Positions 7,990-17,312 are shown, counted from the first letter of the stretch. The stretch is 64,000 bases of DNA from Dyadobacter psychrophilus (GCF_900167945.1 NZ_FUZA01000003.1:62001-126000), one strand, 5' to 3'. Translations and numbers: made by a program. Notes: generated by a model from the letters alone, not told the origin.

Positions 7990-9309
7990 TTATTTTGAAG
8001 CTAATTTCTGAGCGATTACGTTTTCAAGATATTCACGAACAGAGTCGATTTTGATCTGGGAAACTACATCGGCGCAGAATGCGAACATTAACAACGACAT
8101 AGCTTCCGGTTTCGAAATACCGCGGGAACGCATGTAGAAAAGTGCTTCCTCGTCGATCTGACCGGTGGTGGTTCCGTGCGAACATTTCACGTCGTCGGCA
8201 AAGATCTCCAACTGCGGCTTCGTGTTCATGGTCGCTTCCGTTGAAAGCACAATGTTCTTACATGACTGAAACGCATTGGTTTTCTGCGCATCCTGGCGAA
8301 CAAATATTTTTCCGTTGAAAACGCCCTTTGATTTATCTCTTAAAATTCCTTTATACAATTCATTACTTTCTGAATTGGGCTTGCGGTGATCTGCGACAGT
8401 GTGATTATCAACATGCTGCGTTCCATCTGGAAAATAAAGCCCGTACATATGCGCCTCGCAACGCTCTCCATCCAGGATAATGTTCAGGTTGTTACGGGTG
8501 AAACGGCCATTCAGTGTAACTGTTCCAGCGTAAAACTGCGAACGATCCAGCATGCGGACCTGCGTCGTGCCTACGTGGTAAGCATTGTCGCTTTCGTTCT
8601 GAACTTTGTAATACTCAACACCCGCTTCCTCGCCAACATATATTTCAGTTACGGAATTGGTGAAAGAACGCTCCGTTCCCAAAGTCCGGAACGCCTCGGC
8701 AAGTTTTACATGCGCATTACGACCAACTGCAATAATATTTCTGGGCTGACTTCCGACATTCTCTAATCGTGCATCGCTTACAAAACGGAGGATGATAGGA
8801 TGCTCAACTGTCTTATTATCAGGAATATGAATAAAAATCCCGTCTTGTGCAAATGCTGTATTTAATGATGTAAATGCATCATCCTGATCTTTAACCAACT
8901 CATTAAAATAAGAATTGACCAGAGAGGGATTACTTTTATATGCTTCTGAAAGCGAGCTGATTGTGATCTGATCCTGCGAAGAAATGATGCGGGAAAGCTC
9001 GGCGTGATAATGTCCGTTTACAAAATAAATGATATTCGCATCCTGCGCCGGTATTTTCAAATCTTCAAGATCCGCCAATCCAAGCGAGCTTTCGGCATTA
9101 AAATTATAAGAAACGCTGACCAGGTCTTTCACATTGGAATATTTCCACTCCTCGTTTCTCGGTGTTGGGAAACCCAACTTATCAAATTCAGCCAATGCTG
9201 CACGTTTTTTCTGATGAAAAGCCGATGAAGCCTCACCATTCATAACGGATTCGCGGGCATGGAAATCCGCAATCAGCCTGGTTTTCAAATCTATTGTTTC
9301 GGTACTCAT
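7990..9309 (-). CDS. sufD: Fe-S cluster assembly protein SufD
   Basis: 439 residues. The C-terminal two thirds are the SufB/SufD beta-helix core, recognisable from HPIILRFVSDARLENVGSQPRN, HVDNHTVADHRKPNSESNELYKGIL and SHGTTTGQIDEEALFYMRSRG. The N terminus is the helical SufD region with PTPRNEEWKYSNV. SufD forms the SufBC2D scaffold with SufB and SufC. It belongs with SufD rather than SufB by its length and by the PTPRNEEWKY region. It is 60 nt downstream of sufC. No sufB is present in this cluster. Confidence 0.94.
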   Translation of the reverse strand: MSTETIDLKTRLIADFHARESVMNGEASSAFHQKKRAALAEFDKLGFPTPRNEEWKYSNVKDLVSVSYNFNAESSLGLADLEDLKIPAQDANIIYFVNGHYHAELSRIISSQDQITISSLSEAYKSNPSLVNSYFNELVKDQDDAFTSLNTAFAQDGIFIHIPDNKTVEHPIILRFVSDARLENVGSQPRNIIAVGRNAHVKLAEAFRTLGTERSFTNSVTEIYVGEEAGVEYYKVQNESDNAYHVGTTQVRMLDRSQFYAGTVTLNGRFTRNNLNIILDGERCEAHMYGLYFPDGTQHVDNHTVADHRKPNSESNELYKGILRDKSKGVFNGKIFVRQDAQKTNAFQSCKNIVLSTEATMNTKPQLEIFADDVKCSHGTTTGQIDEEALFYMRSRGISKPEAMSLLMFAFCADVVSQIKIDSVREYLENVIAQKLASK

Positions 9310-9369
9310 TGATGTATTGATATGATACTTTAAATGTTAAGAACCCGAAGGTTTAACCTTAATATGTTC

Positions 9370-10128
9370 TTAACCAACGGCTTCTACTTCCGCCTTGATC
9401 CAATCGTATCCTTTTTCTTCCAGTTCCAGCGCGAGCTCCTTAGGACCGGATTTTACAATCCTGCCTTTGTAAAGAACGTGAACATAATCGGGAACGATGT
9501 AATCCAACAGACGCTGATAGTGTGTTACCACCACCGTAGCGCGCTCAGGGGAACGCAATGAGTTAACACCTTCTGCCACAATGCGTAATGCATCAATATC
9601 TAAACCAGAATCGGTTTCATCGAGGATTGCCAGTTTCGGTTCAAGCACAGCCATCTGGAAGATTTCGTTGCGCTTTTTCTCTCCGCCTGAAAAACCCTCG
9701 TTCAAAGCGCGTTTCAACAATGAATCGTTCATACTCACCAGTTTCGCTTTTTCACGCACCATTTTCAGGAATTGCGCAGCGTCCAGCGGGTTCTCGCCTC
9801 TATATTTACGGATTTCGTTAACAGCCGTTTTTAGAAAATTAATCGTAGTAACACCTGGAATTTCAACCGGATATTGGAATGCAAGGAAAATTCCCTCTGC
9901 TGCTCTTTCTTCGGGAGCCATATCCAGGATATTCTTTCCGTCAAAAACTACCGAGCCGCCAGTAACTTCATATTCCTCTCTTCCAGCCAGAACAGACGCC
10001 AAAGTGCTCTTACCGGACCCATTAGGCCCCATAATCGCATGCACTTCACCTGGTTTAACTTCCAGATTGATGCCTTTTAATATTTCCTTACCTTCAATTG
10101 AGGCACGCAAGTCATTAATAGAGAGCAT
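9370..10128 (-). CDS. sufC: Fe-S cluster assembly ATPase SufC
   Basis: 252 residues of an ABC-type ATPase without membrane segments. The Walker A is GPNGSGKST at about residue 35, the signature is GFSGGEKKR at about 147 (the SGGEKKRNE form characteristic of SufC), and the Walker B is LAILDETDSGLD at about 168. SufC powers cluster assembly on SufBC2D. It is the first gene of the minus-strand SUF operon, 258 nt from the divergent arginine deiminase start, and a good Bacteroidota promoter lies 43 nt upstream. SufB would normally be expected directly before it. Confidence 0.96.
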   Translation of the reverse strand: MLSINDLRASIEGKEILKGINLEVKPGEVHAIMGPNGSGKSTLASVLAGREEYEVTGGSVVFDGKNILDMAPEERAAEGIFLAFQYPVEIPGVTTINFLKTAVNEIRKYRGENPLDAAQFLKMVREKAKLVSMNDSLLKRALNEGFSGGEKKRNEIFQMAVLEPKLAILDETDSGLDIDALRIVAEGVNSLRSPERATVVVTHYQRLLDYIVPDYVHVLYKGRIVKSGPKELALELEEKGYDWIKAEVEAVG

Positions 10129-10170
10129 AACTTATTTATACTTAAAATACAGTTCGTGGTAAATTTACCG

Positions 10171-10201
10171 CAAAAGTAACACGCTTTGGGCGTAAAAGAA
10201 A
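10171..10201 (-). promoter_or_regulatory. Predicted Bacteroidota promoter of sufC
   Basis: On the minus strand TTTC (10201-10198), a 19-nt spacer and TACTTTTG (10178-10171) match the TTTG-N19..21-TAnnTTTG consensus with one mismatch in the upstream box and a perfect downstream box. Transcription would start about 10165, giving a leader near 37 nt. Confidence 0.55.
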
Positions 10202-10386
10202 ATGGCGGCAAATGTCTGCAGTGATAGCCTGCATATAATCTACAACCTTTTTAAAGCCAGCCTTGTTCCCCGGAATTGGATATTTGTAATGTAAAAACCT
10301 TGCCGGTGAGGACGTTGCCCGGAAGCCTGTTTTTAATTGCAAAAGAAACATTTACTTTGCGCACAACACACGTCATCAAAACATTT

Positions 10387-11847
10387 ATGCATACAGAAAT
10401 TACCGCCGGCACCGCAATTCATGTCGCTACGGAAACGGGCACATTGAAAAGACTGCTCATTCACAGCCCCGACCGGGGATTGGGAAAAGTGGTGCCCAGC
10501 AAAGCGCAGGACTGGCTTTTTGAAGACATCGTCCACCTGGACACTATGCGCCGGGGTGAATACGATTACTATGTGAAACTGCTGCTTTACTTCCTGGATC
10601 CGGACAAAATCAAAGGCAAGCTGGCGGAAATTGACAATGATCCTACCCGCTCCTTTTTTATCCCCGGTTCCGAAAATTATTTTGATTCCAATTGCGTCGT
10701 TGACATTCAAAAGCTGCTGGGAGAGATCCTGGAAAACAGTGAGGTCCGCGTTAAACTCACGGCGGCGATTTGTGGCATTGAAAGATGTTCCTATAATACA
10801 CAGGAAGAACTTAATCAATATGATCCGCACGAGTTGGCCAAAATCTTTATTTCCGGCTCCTACTCTGACAAAAGAATGTTGTTCGCACCCTTGCCCAATC
10901 TGATTTTCATGCGGGACATCGGCATTGTTATCAATGATCATATTTTGTTGAACAAGCCAGCAAAAAATGCCCGGACACGCGAATCGATATTGGCGCAGTT
11001 TGTATTCTTTTATCACCCCATGTTCGGCAAAATAAAGGACAGCATTATCGAAATTCCTGAAAACGAACGCCATTTTTTGTTGCCGGATGACGAAAAAGCA
11101 AGTGATTACCACCGCTGCACCCTCGAAGGCGGTGATGTGATGATGGTTGCACCGAACCATTTGGTGATCGGATGCAGTGAGCGGACGTCGCTTTATGCGG
11201 CGCAACAAGTGATGAAATTATTGTTCGAAAAGCATGTAGTGTCTAAAATTACCATAGTCAAAATCCCAAAAAAACGAGATTACATGCACATTGACACCAT
11301 TTTTACGCAGGTTAAAAAAAATGTGTGGGTGCTGCTGGGCTCATTGGCCCGCTTAGGCGATGAAGCCAAAAAGCAGGATTTGCTTCATTTCTTTGGCCCC
11401 CAGGATACAAATAAGGAATTCAGGATTTTGCAGTTTATCAAAGACGATGAACGCAATCCGACAGAAATCGAGAATCTCGAAGATTTGCTCACATCAATCA
11501 GCGTCCAAGATTTGGGTGTTACGGAACCAGTCAGATTCATCTATTCAGGCGATAATGAGTTTCCGTACGGCGAGCGCGAACAATGGACGGATTCTTGTAA
11601 TCTTTTAGCATTAAAAGACGGCGTGGTTGTGGGTTATGATAGAAATGACAAAACGCTGGACGCATTCAGGAAGCACGGTTATCAGGTGATCAGTGCCAAG
11701 GATTTGATTCAAAAATTGGAAGATGACGAGTTGTCAGTTGAGACATTAACAGACACTTTTATCACCCTCCCATCCGCCGAACTCTCACGGGCGCGCGGCG
11801 GATCGCATTGCATGAGTATGCCCATTTTGCGCGTATCTGCGCCGTAA
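10387..11847 (+). CDS. arcA: Arginine deiminase family protein
   Basis: 486 residues from the ATG at 10387. The frame stays open upstream to 10276, but that extension has no family resemblance. Arginine deiminase converts L-arginine to citrulline and ammonia. All expected catalytic elements are visible: FMRDIG (Asp), LEGGDVMM (Glu), MHIDTIFT (His and Asp) and the C-terminal GGSHCMSMP (nucleophilic Cys). It is longer than classical enzymes of about 410 residues, mainly through a longer N-terminal and central region, as in other Bacteroidota members. It lies 64 nt upstream of the ctlX-like gene. A TTACTTTG near-match to the downstream promoter box lies about 20 nt before the start. Confidence 0.88.
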   Translation: MHTEITAGTAIHVATETGTLKRLLIHSPDRGLGKVVPSKAQDWLFEDIVHLDTMRRGEYDYYVKLLLYFLDPDKIKGKLAEIDNDPTRSFFIPGSENYFDSNCVVDIQKLLGEILENSEVRVKLTAAICGIERCSYNTQEELNQYDPHELAKIFISGSYSDKRMLFAPLPNLIFMRDIGIVINDHILLNKPAKNARTRESILAQFVFFYHPMFGKIKDSIIEIPENERHFLLPDDEKASDYHRCTLEGGDVMMVAPNHLVIGCSERTSLYAAQQVMKLLFEKHVVSKITIVKIPKKRDYMHIDTIFTQVKKNVWVLLGSLARLGDEAKKQDLLHFFGPQDTNKEFRILQFIKDDERNPTEIENLEDLLTSISVQDLGVTEPVRFIYSGDNEFPYGEREQWTDSCNLLALKDGVVVGYDRNDKTLDAFRKHGYQVISAKDLIQKLEDDELSVETLTDTFITLPSAELSRARGGSHCMSMPILRVSAP

Positions 11848-11911
11848 ATTTATATTGTATTCGCGGCGTTTCAGTTGTAAATTGCAATAGACATTAATTA
11901 CAAAAACTCCT

Positions 11912-12868
11912 ATGCGCGTTATCACTTCATCTGCCCAGATCCAGCCCCAATCGACCTCCCGGATCATGATGATCAGGCCGGTGCGATTTGGCTTCAATGC
12001 AGAAACCGCAGAAAGCAACGAGTTTCAGCAGCACTCATTTGCGCTCAGTACGCACGGAACTGCGGGCGACCTGGCGAAAGAAGAATTTGACCTGATGATC
12101 GATCAGCTGAAAAAAGCGGGTGTGGATCTGCACGTTTTTGATGATAATGAAGACATTTTGAGGCCGGATGCCGTCTTTTCCAACAATTGGGTGTCTTTTC
12201 ACCAGAGCGGAAAGGTGGTTTTGTATCCCATGATGGCCGAAAACCGTCGCGCCGAACGTCGGCTTGACATTATCGAGCGCTTAAAAGACGATTTCAAAAT
12301 TGAGGAGATCATTGATCTCAGCTATTTCGAAGAACAAGGGAAATTTCTGGAAGGAACGGGCAGTATGGTGCTGGACCGCCGCTATAAGATTGCCTATGCG
12401 TGCCTGTCGCCACGCACCCACCCGGATGTTTTAGAAGCGTTTGCGGATGCTTTGGGCTATGAGATCGTTGCCTTTTCAGCTTCTGACGAAAACGGTAAGC
12501 CCGTTTATCATACCAATGTGATCATGTGCGTCGGCGATGTTTTCGCGGTCGTTTGCCTTGAAGCTATCAAAGACCCGGACGAGCGTCAAATGGTCCGTGC
12601 AGCACTGGAAGAAACTAAGAAATACATTATTGAAATTTCATTTGACCAGGTGCGGCATTTTGCGGGAAACATGCTGATGGTGCGAAACAACAAATCGGAC
12701 AAATTCCTGGTCATGTCTACCCAGGCCTATGATTCATTAACAAGCCCCCAAAAGCAAGCATTAAGCGATTATGCCCGCATTTTACATACAGACCTCGGTG
12801 TGATCGAAGGGAACGGCGGAGGGTCTGCCCGATGCATGATGACCGAAATTCATCTCCCCCGAAAGTAA
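11912..12868 (+). CDS. ctlX: Citrulline utilization hydrolase CtlX-like (arginine deiminase-related)
   Basis: 318 residues of the guanidino-group-modifying fold. Landmarks are the N-terminal IMMIRPVRFGFNAETAESN, VFSNNWVSFH at about residue 90, LEGTGSMVLD at about 147, YHTNVIMCVG at about 205, and GNGGGSARCMMTEIH at the C terminus with the catalytic Cys. These match CtlX, described as a citrulline-using hydrolase, and the wider amidinotransferase group. Placed 64 nt after arginine deiminase, it could process the citrulline made by the first enzyme (inference from family and adjacency). No carbamoyltransferase or carbamate kinase is nearby, so this is not a classical ADI energy pathway. A bidirectional terminator follows. 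Confidence 0.85.
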   Translation: MRVITSSAQIQPQSTSRIMMIRPVRFGFNAETAESNEFQQHSFALSTHGTAGDLAKEEFDLMIDQLKKAGVDLHVFDDNEDILRPDAVFSNNWVSFHQSGKVVLYPMMAENRRAERRLDIIERLKDDFKIEEIIDLSYFEEQGKFLEGTGSMVLDRRYKIAYACLSPRTHPDVLEAFADALGYEIVAFSASDENGKPVYHTNVIMCVGDVFAVVCLEAIKDPDERQMVRAALEETKKYIIEISFDQVRHFAGNMLMVRNNKSDKFLVMSTQAYDSLTSPQKQALSDYARILHTDLGVIEGNGGGSARCMMTEIHLPRK

Positions 12869-12881
12869 CTCCGCTATAAAA

Positions 12882-12912
12882 CAAAAATGCTCCTCAAATG
12901 GGAGCATTTTTG
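12882..12912. terminator. Bidirectional terminator between ctlX and a lipoprotein gene
   Basis: A perfect 12-bp inverted repeat (CAAAAATGCTCC at 12882-12893 and its complement at 12901-12912) has A-rich and T-rich outer arms, so it can serve both the plus-strand ctlX gene and the convergent minus-strand lipoprotein gene. Confidence 0.85.
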
Positions 12913-12938
12913 TAATTCGTAACCCTCATAAAAAACAA

Positions 12939-13397
12939 TTAATCCCTGATATCGGCTTTCGCTTTTGCGATTTTTTCCTTGGTTTCCGCTTTAAATGAAT
13001 CCCATTTGTCAGCAGTTTCATCCTGAACATTCCTCCAGGAAGCTTTAAGATCTTCTTTTTCCTCGTTCAATTCTTTTTTGCGGTCTCTCCACTTTGCTTT
13101 TTCCTTGTCAGTTGCTTTTTCCATTTTGGCGTCAGCCTCTTCTATTTTTTTGTCAAGTTTTGCAACAGCTTCATCGATATCTGCTTTCAATGATTCCTTA
13201 TCCTCTTTTACCTTCGCCTCAAACTCATTGCCTGCTTCTTTAATATCTGATTTCGCTTCCGCTACATTATCATCCATATCTTCTTTTGCCTCTTCAACAG
13301 TCTCGTTAGCAGAGTCTTTTGTTTTTTCGGAACAGCTGGTTAGGCTCAGCATGCCCATGGTCAACATTGTGGCAACCATTAGAGTGATCTTTTTCAT
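12939..13397 (-). CDS. Predicted coiled-coil lipoprotein
   Basis: 152 residues. A type II signal peptide with a lipobox ending LTSC (Cys 22) predicts lipid anchoring. The mature part is almost entirely charged helix, rich in Glu, Lys, Asp and Ala (EEAKEDMDDNVAEAKSDIKEAG, ADIDEAVAKLDKKIEEADAK), and should form a long coiled coil. Proteins of this composition are common in Bacteroidota, but I cannot assign a function; an envelope spacer or stress role is possible. It is convergent with ctlX and shares its bidirectional terminator. Confidence 0.82.
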   Translation of the reverse strand: MKKITLMVATMLTMGMLSLTSCSEKTKDSANETVEEAKEDMDDNVAEAKSDIKEAGNEFEAKVKEDKESLKADIDEAVAKLDKKIEEADAKMEKATDKEKAKWRDRKKELNEEKEDLKASWRNVQDETADKWDSFKAETKEKIAKAKADIRD

Positions 13398-13638
13398 AAC
13401 TGGGTGTTTAAGTAATGATGTTTTTTGGTGAATGTGGTTTTCATTCTAAAACATCTTCTACAAAAACCCTACCAGACCACTATACGCGTCCTCGCAAATG
13501 GTTTGTAGAAAATTATGCTCATTCGCTGTTGCTAACCTGAACTTGATAATATTGTAATAGGTTATGGGTGGTATATCACTTGCTAGTATTCCTTTTAATA
13601 CTCAGATTTGTATTTTATTGATAGCCGTCTCAACCTTT

Positions 13639-15711
13639 ATGCACAAATTTTATATTCCTAGCCTTTTATTATCGATCTCAATTTTTGTTAATCCGGGAAA
13701 AACCGCTGCCCAAAGCGATACATTGAAGGCGCGCGAACTGGAAGAACTCACCGTGAATGCTTTTGAATCAAAAACGAACCCGCTGACCACCACAGCAACT
13801 GTGGGCTTGATCACCTCGAGATCCCTGGAAAGGTTTCCGACAAACACCTGGGCTAATGCTGTGAACACAATCCCGGGCGTGAAAATGGAGGAGCGCTCAC
13901 CAGGAAGTTACCGGTTCTCGGTCCGCGGAAGCCTCATTCGTTCTCCATTTGGTGTGCGGAATGTGAAATTTTACTGGAATGGAATCCCCTTTACGGACGC
14001 GAGCGGAAACACACCGCTCAATTCCCTGGATTATGGTGCTATTCAAAATATGGAGGTCATCAAAGGTCCCGGAAGCAGCATTTACGGAGCGGGAACGGGC
14101 GGAGTGGTGTTGCTCCAAAGTCAGCCAGACAATGATTTTACGAACCGGATCGAGCAAAGTGTGAGTTTTGGCAAATATGGTTTCCAAAGCAGGAATTCCA
14201 CGATCCAGGTTGGCGACATTTCGGTACAATATGGCCATAGCGAGCAGGACGGTTATCGAAATCACAGCAGTATGGTAAGGGACGCCATCCGTTTTTCTTC
14301 TTCTTCAAAATTGGGCGAGAGAAGCACATTATCCATTCTGGGTATGTTTTCAGATTTGAAATATGAAACACCCGGCGGCATTAACCTCACGCAATATCAA
14401 AATAACCCGAAACTGGCCAGACAATCCACCCCGACGGTGCCGGGGAGCGAGGCGCAACAGGCCGCCATTTACACCAAACTCGCGTTAATCGGTGGTAATT
14501 ACACATTGCAGCTCTCGGATAGCTGGACCCAATCCAATGCATTGTATCTGACATTTACAGATTTCGCCAATCCTTTTATTTCCAATTATGAAAAACGCGA
14601 TGAGAACGGCATAGGCGGCAGAAATATCTGGCAAAACCGTTCACAAATCGGCAATGTCAAAACCAGCTGGACAACAGGATTTGAATGGCAATATGGCAAA
14701 TCGGCCCAGCGAAATTACGACAACATTGGCGGCATGCCGGACAAGCAACAAACCGTGGAAGATATCCGCACTACGAGCCTTTCTGTATTCAGCCAACTGG
14801 AGGCGGTGGTTTTTACAGACCTTACATTAAGCGCAGGTGCGAGTTACAATACATTTAAATACAAATACGAAAGGTTTTTCGCGCTTCCATACAGCAAGGA
14901 AGAACGGAAGTTTGATGGCATTTTTGTGCCGAGATTCGCCGCAAATAAGGTTATTGCCAAAAACTGGGCGGTTGTAGCATCTTACAGCGGTGGCTACTCC
15001 CCTCCTACATTACAGGAAGTGCGGCCATCAGCCGGCGGTTTCCGCAGAGATCTGGAAGCGGAAAAAGGCATGAACACAGAATTCGGAATCAGGAAAACCG
15101 GCAAAGTGATCACCGGGGAAATCAGTTTGTATCATTTTGGGTTGCGCGAAACGATTGTTCGTCGGACCAATGAGGCTGGTGCAGAGTTTTTTATCAATGC
15201 AGGAAAAACCCGTCAGAATGGACTGGAATGGACCATTGCTTACGATGTTTTATCGGATCCAAAACTTCCGGTCATGCTAAAATTGTGGAACACCGGCACG
15301 GCGACAAAATACACATTTGAAGATTTCCAGCAAGCAGATGTAGATCTGACTGGCAAAAGAATTCCCGGGATTCCGAAGTTCTCGCAAACATCGGGCCTGG
15401 ATGCGCTATTTAAATATGGTTTTGCAGCATTTGTAACTTACCAGCACGGAAGCTCGTTTTATTTAAATGATGCCAACACGGTTGAAAACACACCCTATAA
15501 CCAGTGGATCGCCCGCGTGAGCTGGAAGAAAAGCTGGGGACAACATTTTTACAGCGAACTTTCGGCATCAGCAGAAAAAGTAAATGCTGGCATTTACAGC
15601 CAGGGCTACGACCTGAATGCATTTGGCAGCCGTTATTATAATGGTGCGCCAAAAGACAATTTGTGGGCAGGCGTGAAGATCGGCTGGGAGTGGCAGAAAA
15701 ATTCCAAATAA
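13639..15711 (+). CDS. TonB-dependent receptor
   Basis: 690 residues from the ATG at 13639, which places a signal peptide (MHKFYIPSLLLSISIFVNPG ...AAQ) directly at the start; the frame is open to 13564 but that would bury the signal. The plug domain is visible (NAVNTIPGVKMEER, SVRGSLIRSPFG, DYGAIQNMEVIKGPGSSIYG), followed by a beta-barrel of about 520 residues. It lacks the N-terminal carboxypeptidase-like domain of SusC proteins and so resembles iron, siderophore or cofactor receptors. The stop codon overlaps the hemW start (TAATG), which suggests coupled translation. The transported ligand is not evident. Confidence 0.92.
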   Translation: MHKFYIPSLLLSISIFVNPGKTAAQSDTLKARELEELTVNAFESKTNPLTTTATVGLITSRSLERFPTNTWANAVNTIPGVKMEERSPGSYRFSVRGSLIRSPFGVRNVKFYWNGIPFTDASGNTPLNSLDYGAIQNMEVIKGPGSSIYGAGTGGVVLLQSQPDNDFTNRIEQSVSFGKYGFQSRNSTIQVGDISVQYGHSEQDGYRNHSSMVRDAIRFSSSSKLGERSTLSILGMFSDLKYETPGGINLTQYQNNPKLARQSTPTVPGSEAQQAAIYTKLALIGGNYTLQLSDSWTQSNALYLTFTDFANPFISNYEKRDENGIGGRNIWQNRSQIGNVKTSWTTGFEWQYGKSAQRNYDNIGGMPDKQQTVEDIRTTSLSVFSQLEAVVFTDLTLSAGASYNTFKYKYERFFALPYSKEERKFDGIFVPRFAANKVIAKNWAVVASYSGGYSPPTLQEVRPSAGGFRRDLEAEKGMNTEFGIRKTGKVITGEISLYHFGLRETIVRRTNEAGAEFFINAGKTRQNGLEWTIAYDVLSDPKLPVMLKLWNTGTATKYTFEDFQQADVDLTGKRIPGIPKFSQTSGLDALFKYGFAAFVTYQHGSSFYLNDANTVENTPYNQWIARVSWKKSWGQHFYSELSASAEKVNAGIYSQGYDLNAFGSRYYNGAPKDNLWAGVKIGWEWQKNSK

Positions 15712-16838
15712 TGCACTTATACCTTCATATTCCTTTTTGCAGACAAGCTTGCCATTATTGTGACTTCCATTTCAGCACAAACACGTCCAACAAACGCGCT
15801 GTCGTTGAGGCCATTGTAAGTGAAATTATTTTAAGGAAAGATTATTTACCAAAAGCGGATATTGAAACCATTTATTTCGGCGGCGGAACGCCTTCGATGC
15901 TGGACGGGGAGGAATTGCATTTATTGTTAGATACAATCAATCAGCATTTTACAGTTGCAACAAATGCAGAAATCACGCTGGAAGCCAATCCCGATGATCT
16001 GCACAGGGATAAGTTACAGCAATTGTACAATGCGGGGATTAACAGGTTAAGCATTGGAATACAATCCTTTCACGAACCGCATTTAAAATTCCTCAACAGG
16101 GTTCATTCCGCCCTTGAAGGCGAACATTGCGTAAAAATTGCGCAGGAAATCGGCATCAACAACATTTCTATTGACCTGATCTACGCGATTCCTGCACCTG
16201 ATCACAGCATTTTAATGCAGGATATTCAAAAGACATTTGCCCTGAACATTTCACATATTTCTGCTTATTGCCTTACCATTGAGCCACAAACTGCATTTGG
16301 AAGCTGGCTAAAAAAGAAGAAAATCAAACCCATTGACGAAGAATATGCTGCGCAGCAGTTTGAGATTTTGGTAAAAACGCTGGCTGAAAATGGCTATGAG
16401 CAATATGAGATCTCGAATTTTGCACGAAATGGTCATTATAGCCTGCATAACAGCTCATACTGGAAGCAAAAGCCGTATTTAGGCGTTGGACCGAGTGCCC
16501 ATTCCTACAATGGTGTAAGCCGGGAATACAATGTTTCCAACAATGCCCGCTATGTGGAAGCCATTCAAAAGCAGATCATTCCTGCAACATTGGAAACACT
16601 AACGCCGGCGGATCAAACCAACGAATATTTGCTGACCGGCCTGCGGACAAAGTGGGGTGTTAATAAAGAAAAACTCGAATTGTTGTCGGGAAACTCTTTC
16701 TATTCCGTGCATCGGGCGGATCTTGAAAAATTGTCGGAGAAAAACTGGATCAGGGAAGATGCAGCTAACTGGTATTTGACCGATTCGGGGAAGCTTTTTG
16801 CGGACAGGATATCCAGCGACCTTTTTATTGAGGAATAA
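15711..16838 (+). CDS. hemW: Radical SAM protein HemW
   Basis: 375 residues from the ATG at 15711, which overlaps the receptor stop by one base. The radical SAM motif is CRQACHYCDF at about residue 10 (CxxxCxxC). The residue after the third Cys pair is followed by Phe rather than a fourth Cys, which favours HemW, a heme chaperone, over the oxygen-independent coproporphyrinogen oxidase HemN. Other landmarks are TIYFGGGTPSML, LEANPDDL, RLSIGIQSF and YEISNFAR. The length matches HemW. Coupling to an outer-membrane receptor raises the idea of heme-related uptake, but that is not proven. Confidence 0.92.
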   Translation: MHLYLHIPFCRQACHYCDFHFSTNTSNKRAVVEAIVSEIILRKDYLPKADIETIYFGGGTPSMLDGEELHLLLDTINQHFTVATNAEITLEANPDDLHRDKLQQLYNAGINRLSIGIQSFHEPHLKFLNRVHSALEGEHCVKIAQEIGINNISIDLIYAIPAPDHSILMQDIQKTFALNISHISAYCLTIEPQTAFGSWLKKKKIKPIDEEYAAQQFEILVKTLAENGYEQYEISNFARNGHYSLHNSSYWKQKPYLGVGPSAHSYNGVSREYNVSNNARYVEAIQKQIIPATLETLTPADQTNEYLLTGLRTKWGVNKEKLELLSGNSFYSVHRADLEKLSEKNWIREDAANWYLTDSGKLFADRISSDLFIEE

Positions 16839-16877
16839 TTATTTACCGGGCCCAGATAATGTTGCCCGGTAAATAAT
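16838..16877. terminator. Inverted repeat, probable bidirectional terminator between hemW and the OsmC gene
   Basis: A perfect 14-bp inverted repeat (ATTATTTACCGGGC at 16838-16851 with its complement at 16864-16877) begins at the last base of the hemW stop codon and lies 9 nt before the end of the convergent OsmC-family gene. The outer arms are AT-rich but have no long T-run. Confidence 0.65.
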
Positions 16878-16886
16878 CAAGCAAGG

Positions 16887-17312
16887 TTATTCAGCAACCA
16901 GCTCAGCATTCAATGTAATTTCTGCATTCAGCAATTGAGAGATCGGGCATTCTTTTTTCGCCTTATCTGCAATTTGAGCAAACTGATCTGCTGCAACGCC
17001 TGGCACTTTTGCTTTCAGGTCAATGGCGCTTTTGGTAACCTGTCCTTTTGCAGGATCCAATGTTACAGTTGCAGTTGCATTAAGCTCATCTGCTGTAAAA
17101 CCGGCTGCATTGAGCTCAAAGCTCAATTTCATGGCAAAACAGCTCGCATGAGCAGCTGCGATCAACTCCTCAGGATTGGTTCCTTTGCCCTCGGCGAAAC
17201 GGGTATTGAATGAATATTGGGTATTTTCCAACACAGTGCTCTGTGTGCTAACGGTCCCTGTTCCTTCTTTACCAGTTCCTTTCCAAACGGCGGTTGCTTT
17301 ACGGTTAATCAT
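16887..17312 (-). CDS. OsmC family peroxiredoxin-like protein
   Basis: 141 residues, the normal length for OsmC/Ohr proteins, which reduce organic or fatty-acid peroxides. Two redox cysteines are present: AAHASCFAM at about residue 57 and KKECPISQLLN at about 122. The N terminus MINRKATAVWKGTGKEGTGTV and the mid motif GKGTNPEELIAAAHASC match the OsmC subgroup. It is a single gene, convergent with hemW, with its own promoter about 55 nt upstream. Confidence 0.92.
   Translation of the reverse strand: MINRKATAVWKGTGKEGTGTVSTQSTVLENTQYSFNTRFAEGKGTNPEELIAAAHASCFAMKLSFELNAAGFTADELNATATVTLDPAKGQVTKSAIDLKAKVPGVAADQFAQIADKAKKECPISQLLNAEITLNAELVAE

Noticed and set aside
9581..10162. A 193-codon plus-strand open frame across sufC.
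   Set aside because: It mirrors the sufC coding sequence, which has complete Walker and signature motifs. No domain is recognisable in the opposite frame.
10333..11208. A 291-codon open frame on the minus strand inside the arginine deiminase gene.
   Set aside because: It is antisense to a gene whose catalytic motifs are all intact, has no family resemblance, and is Cys/Phe-rich in a way typical of shadow translation.
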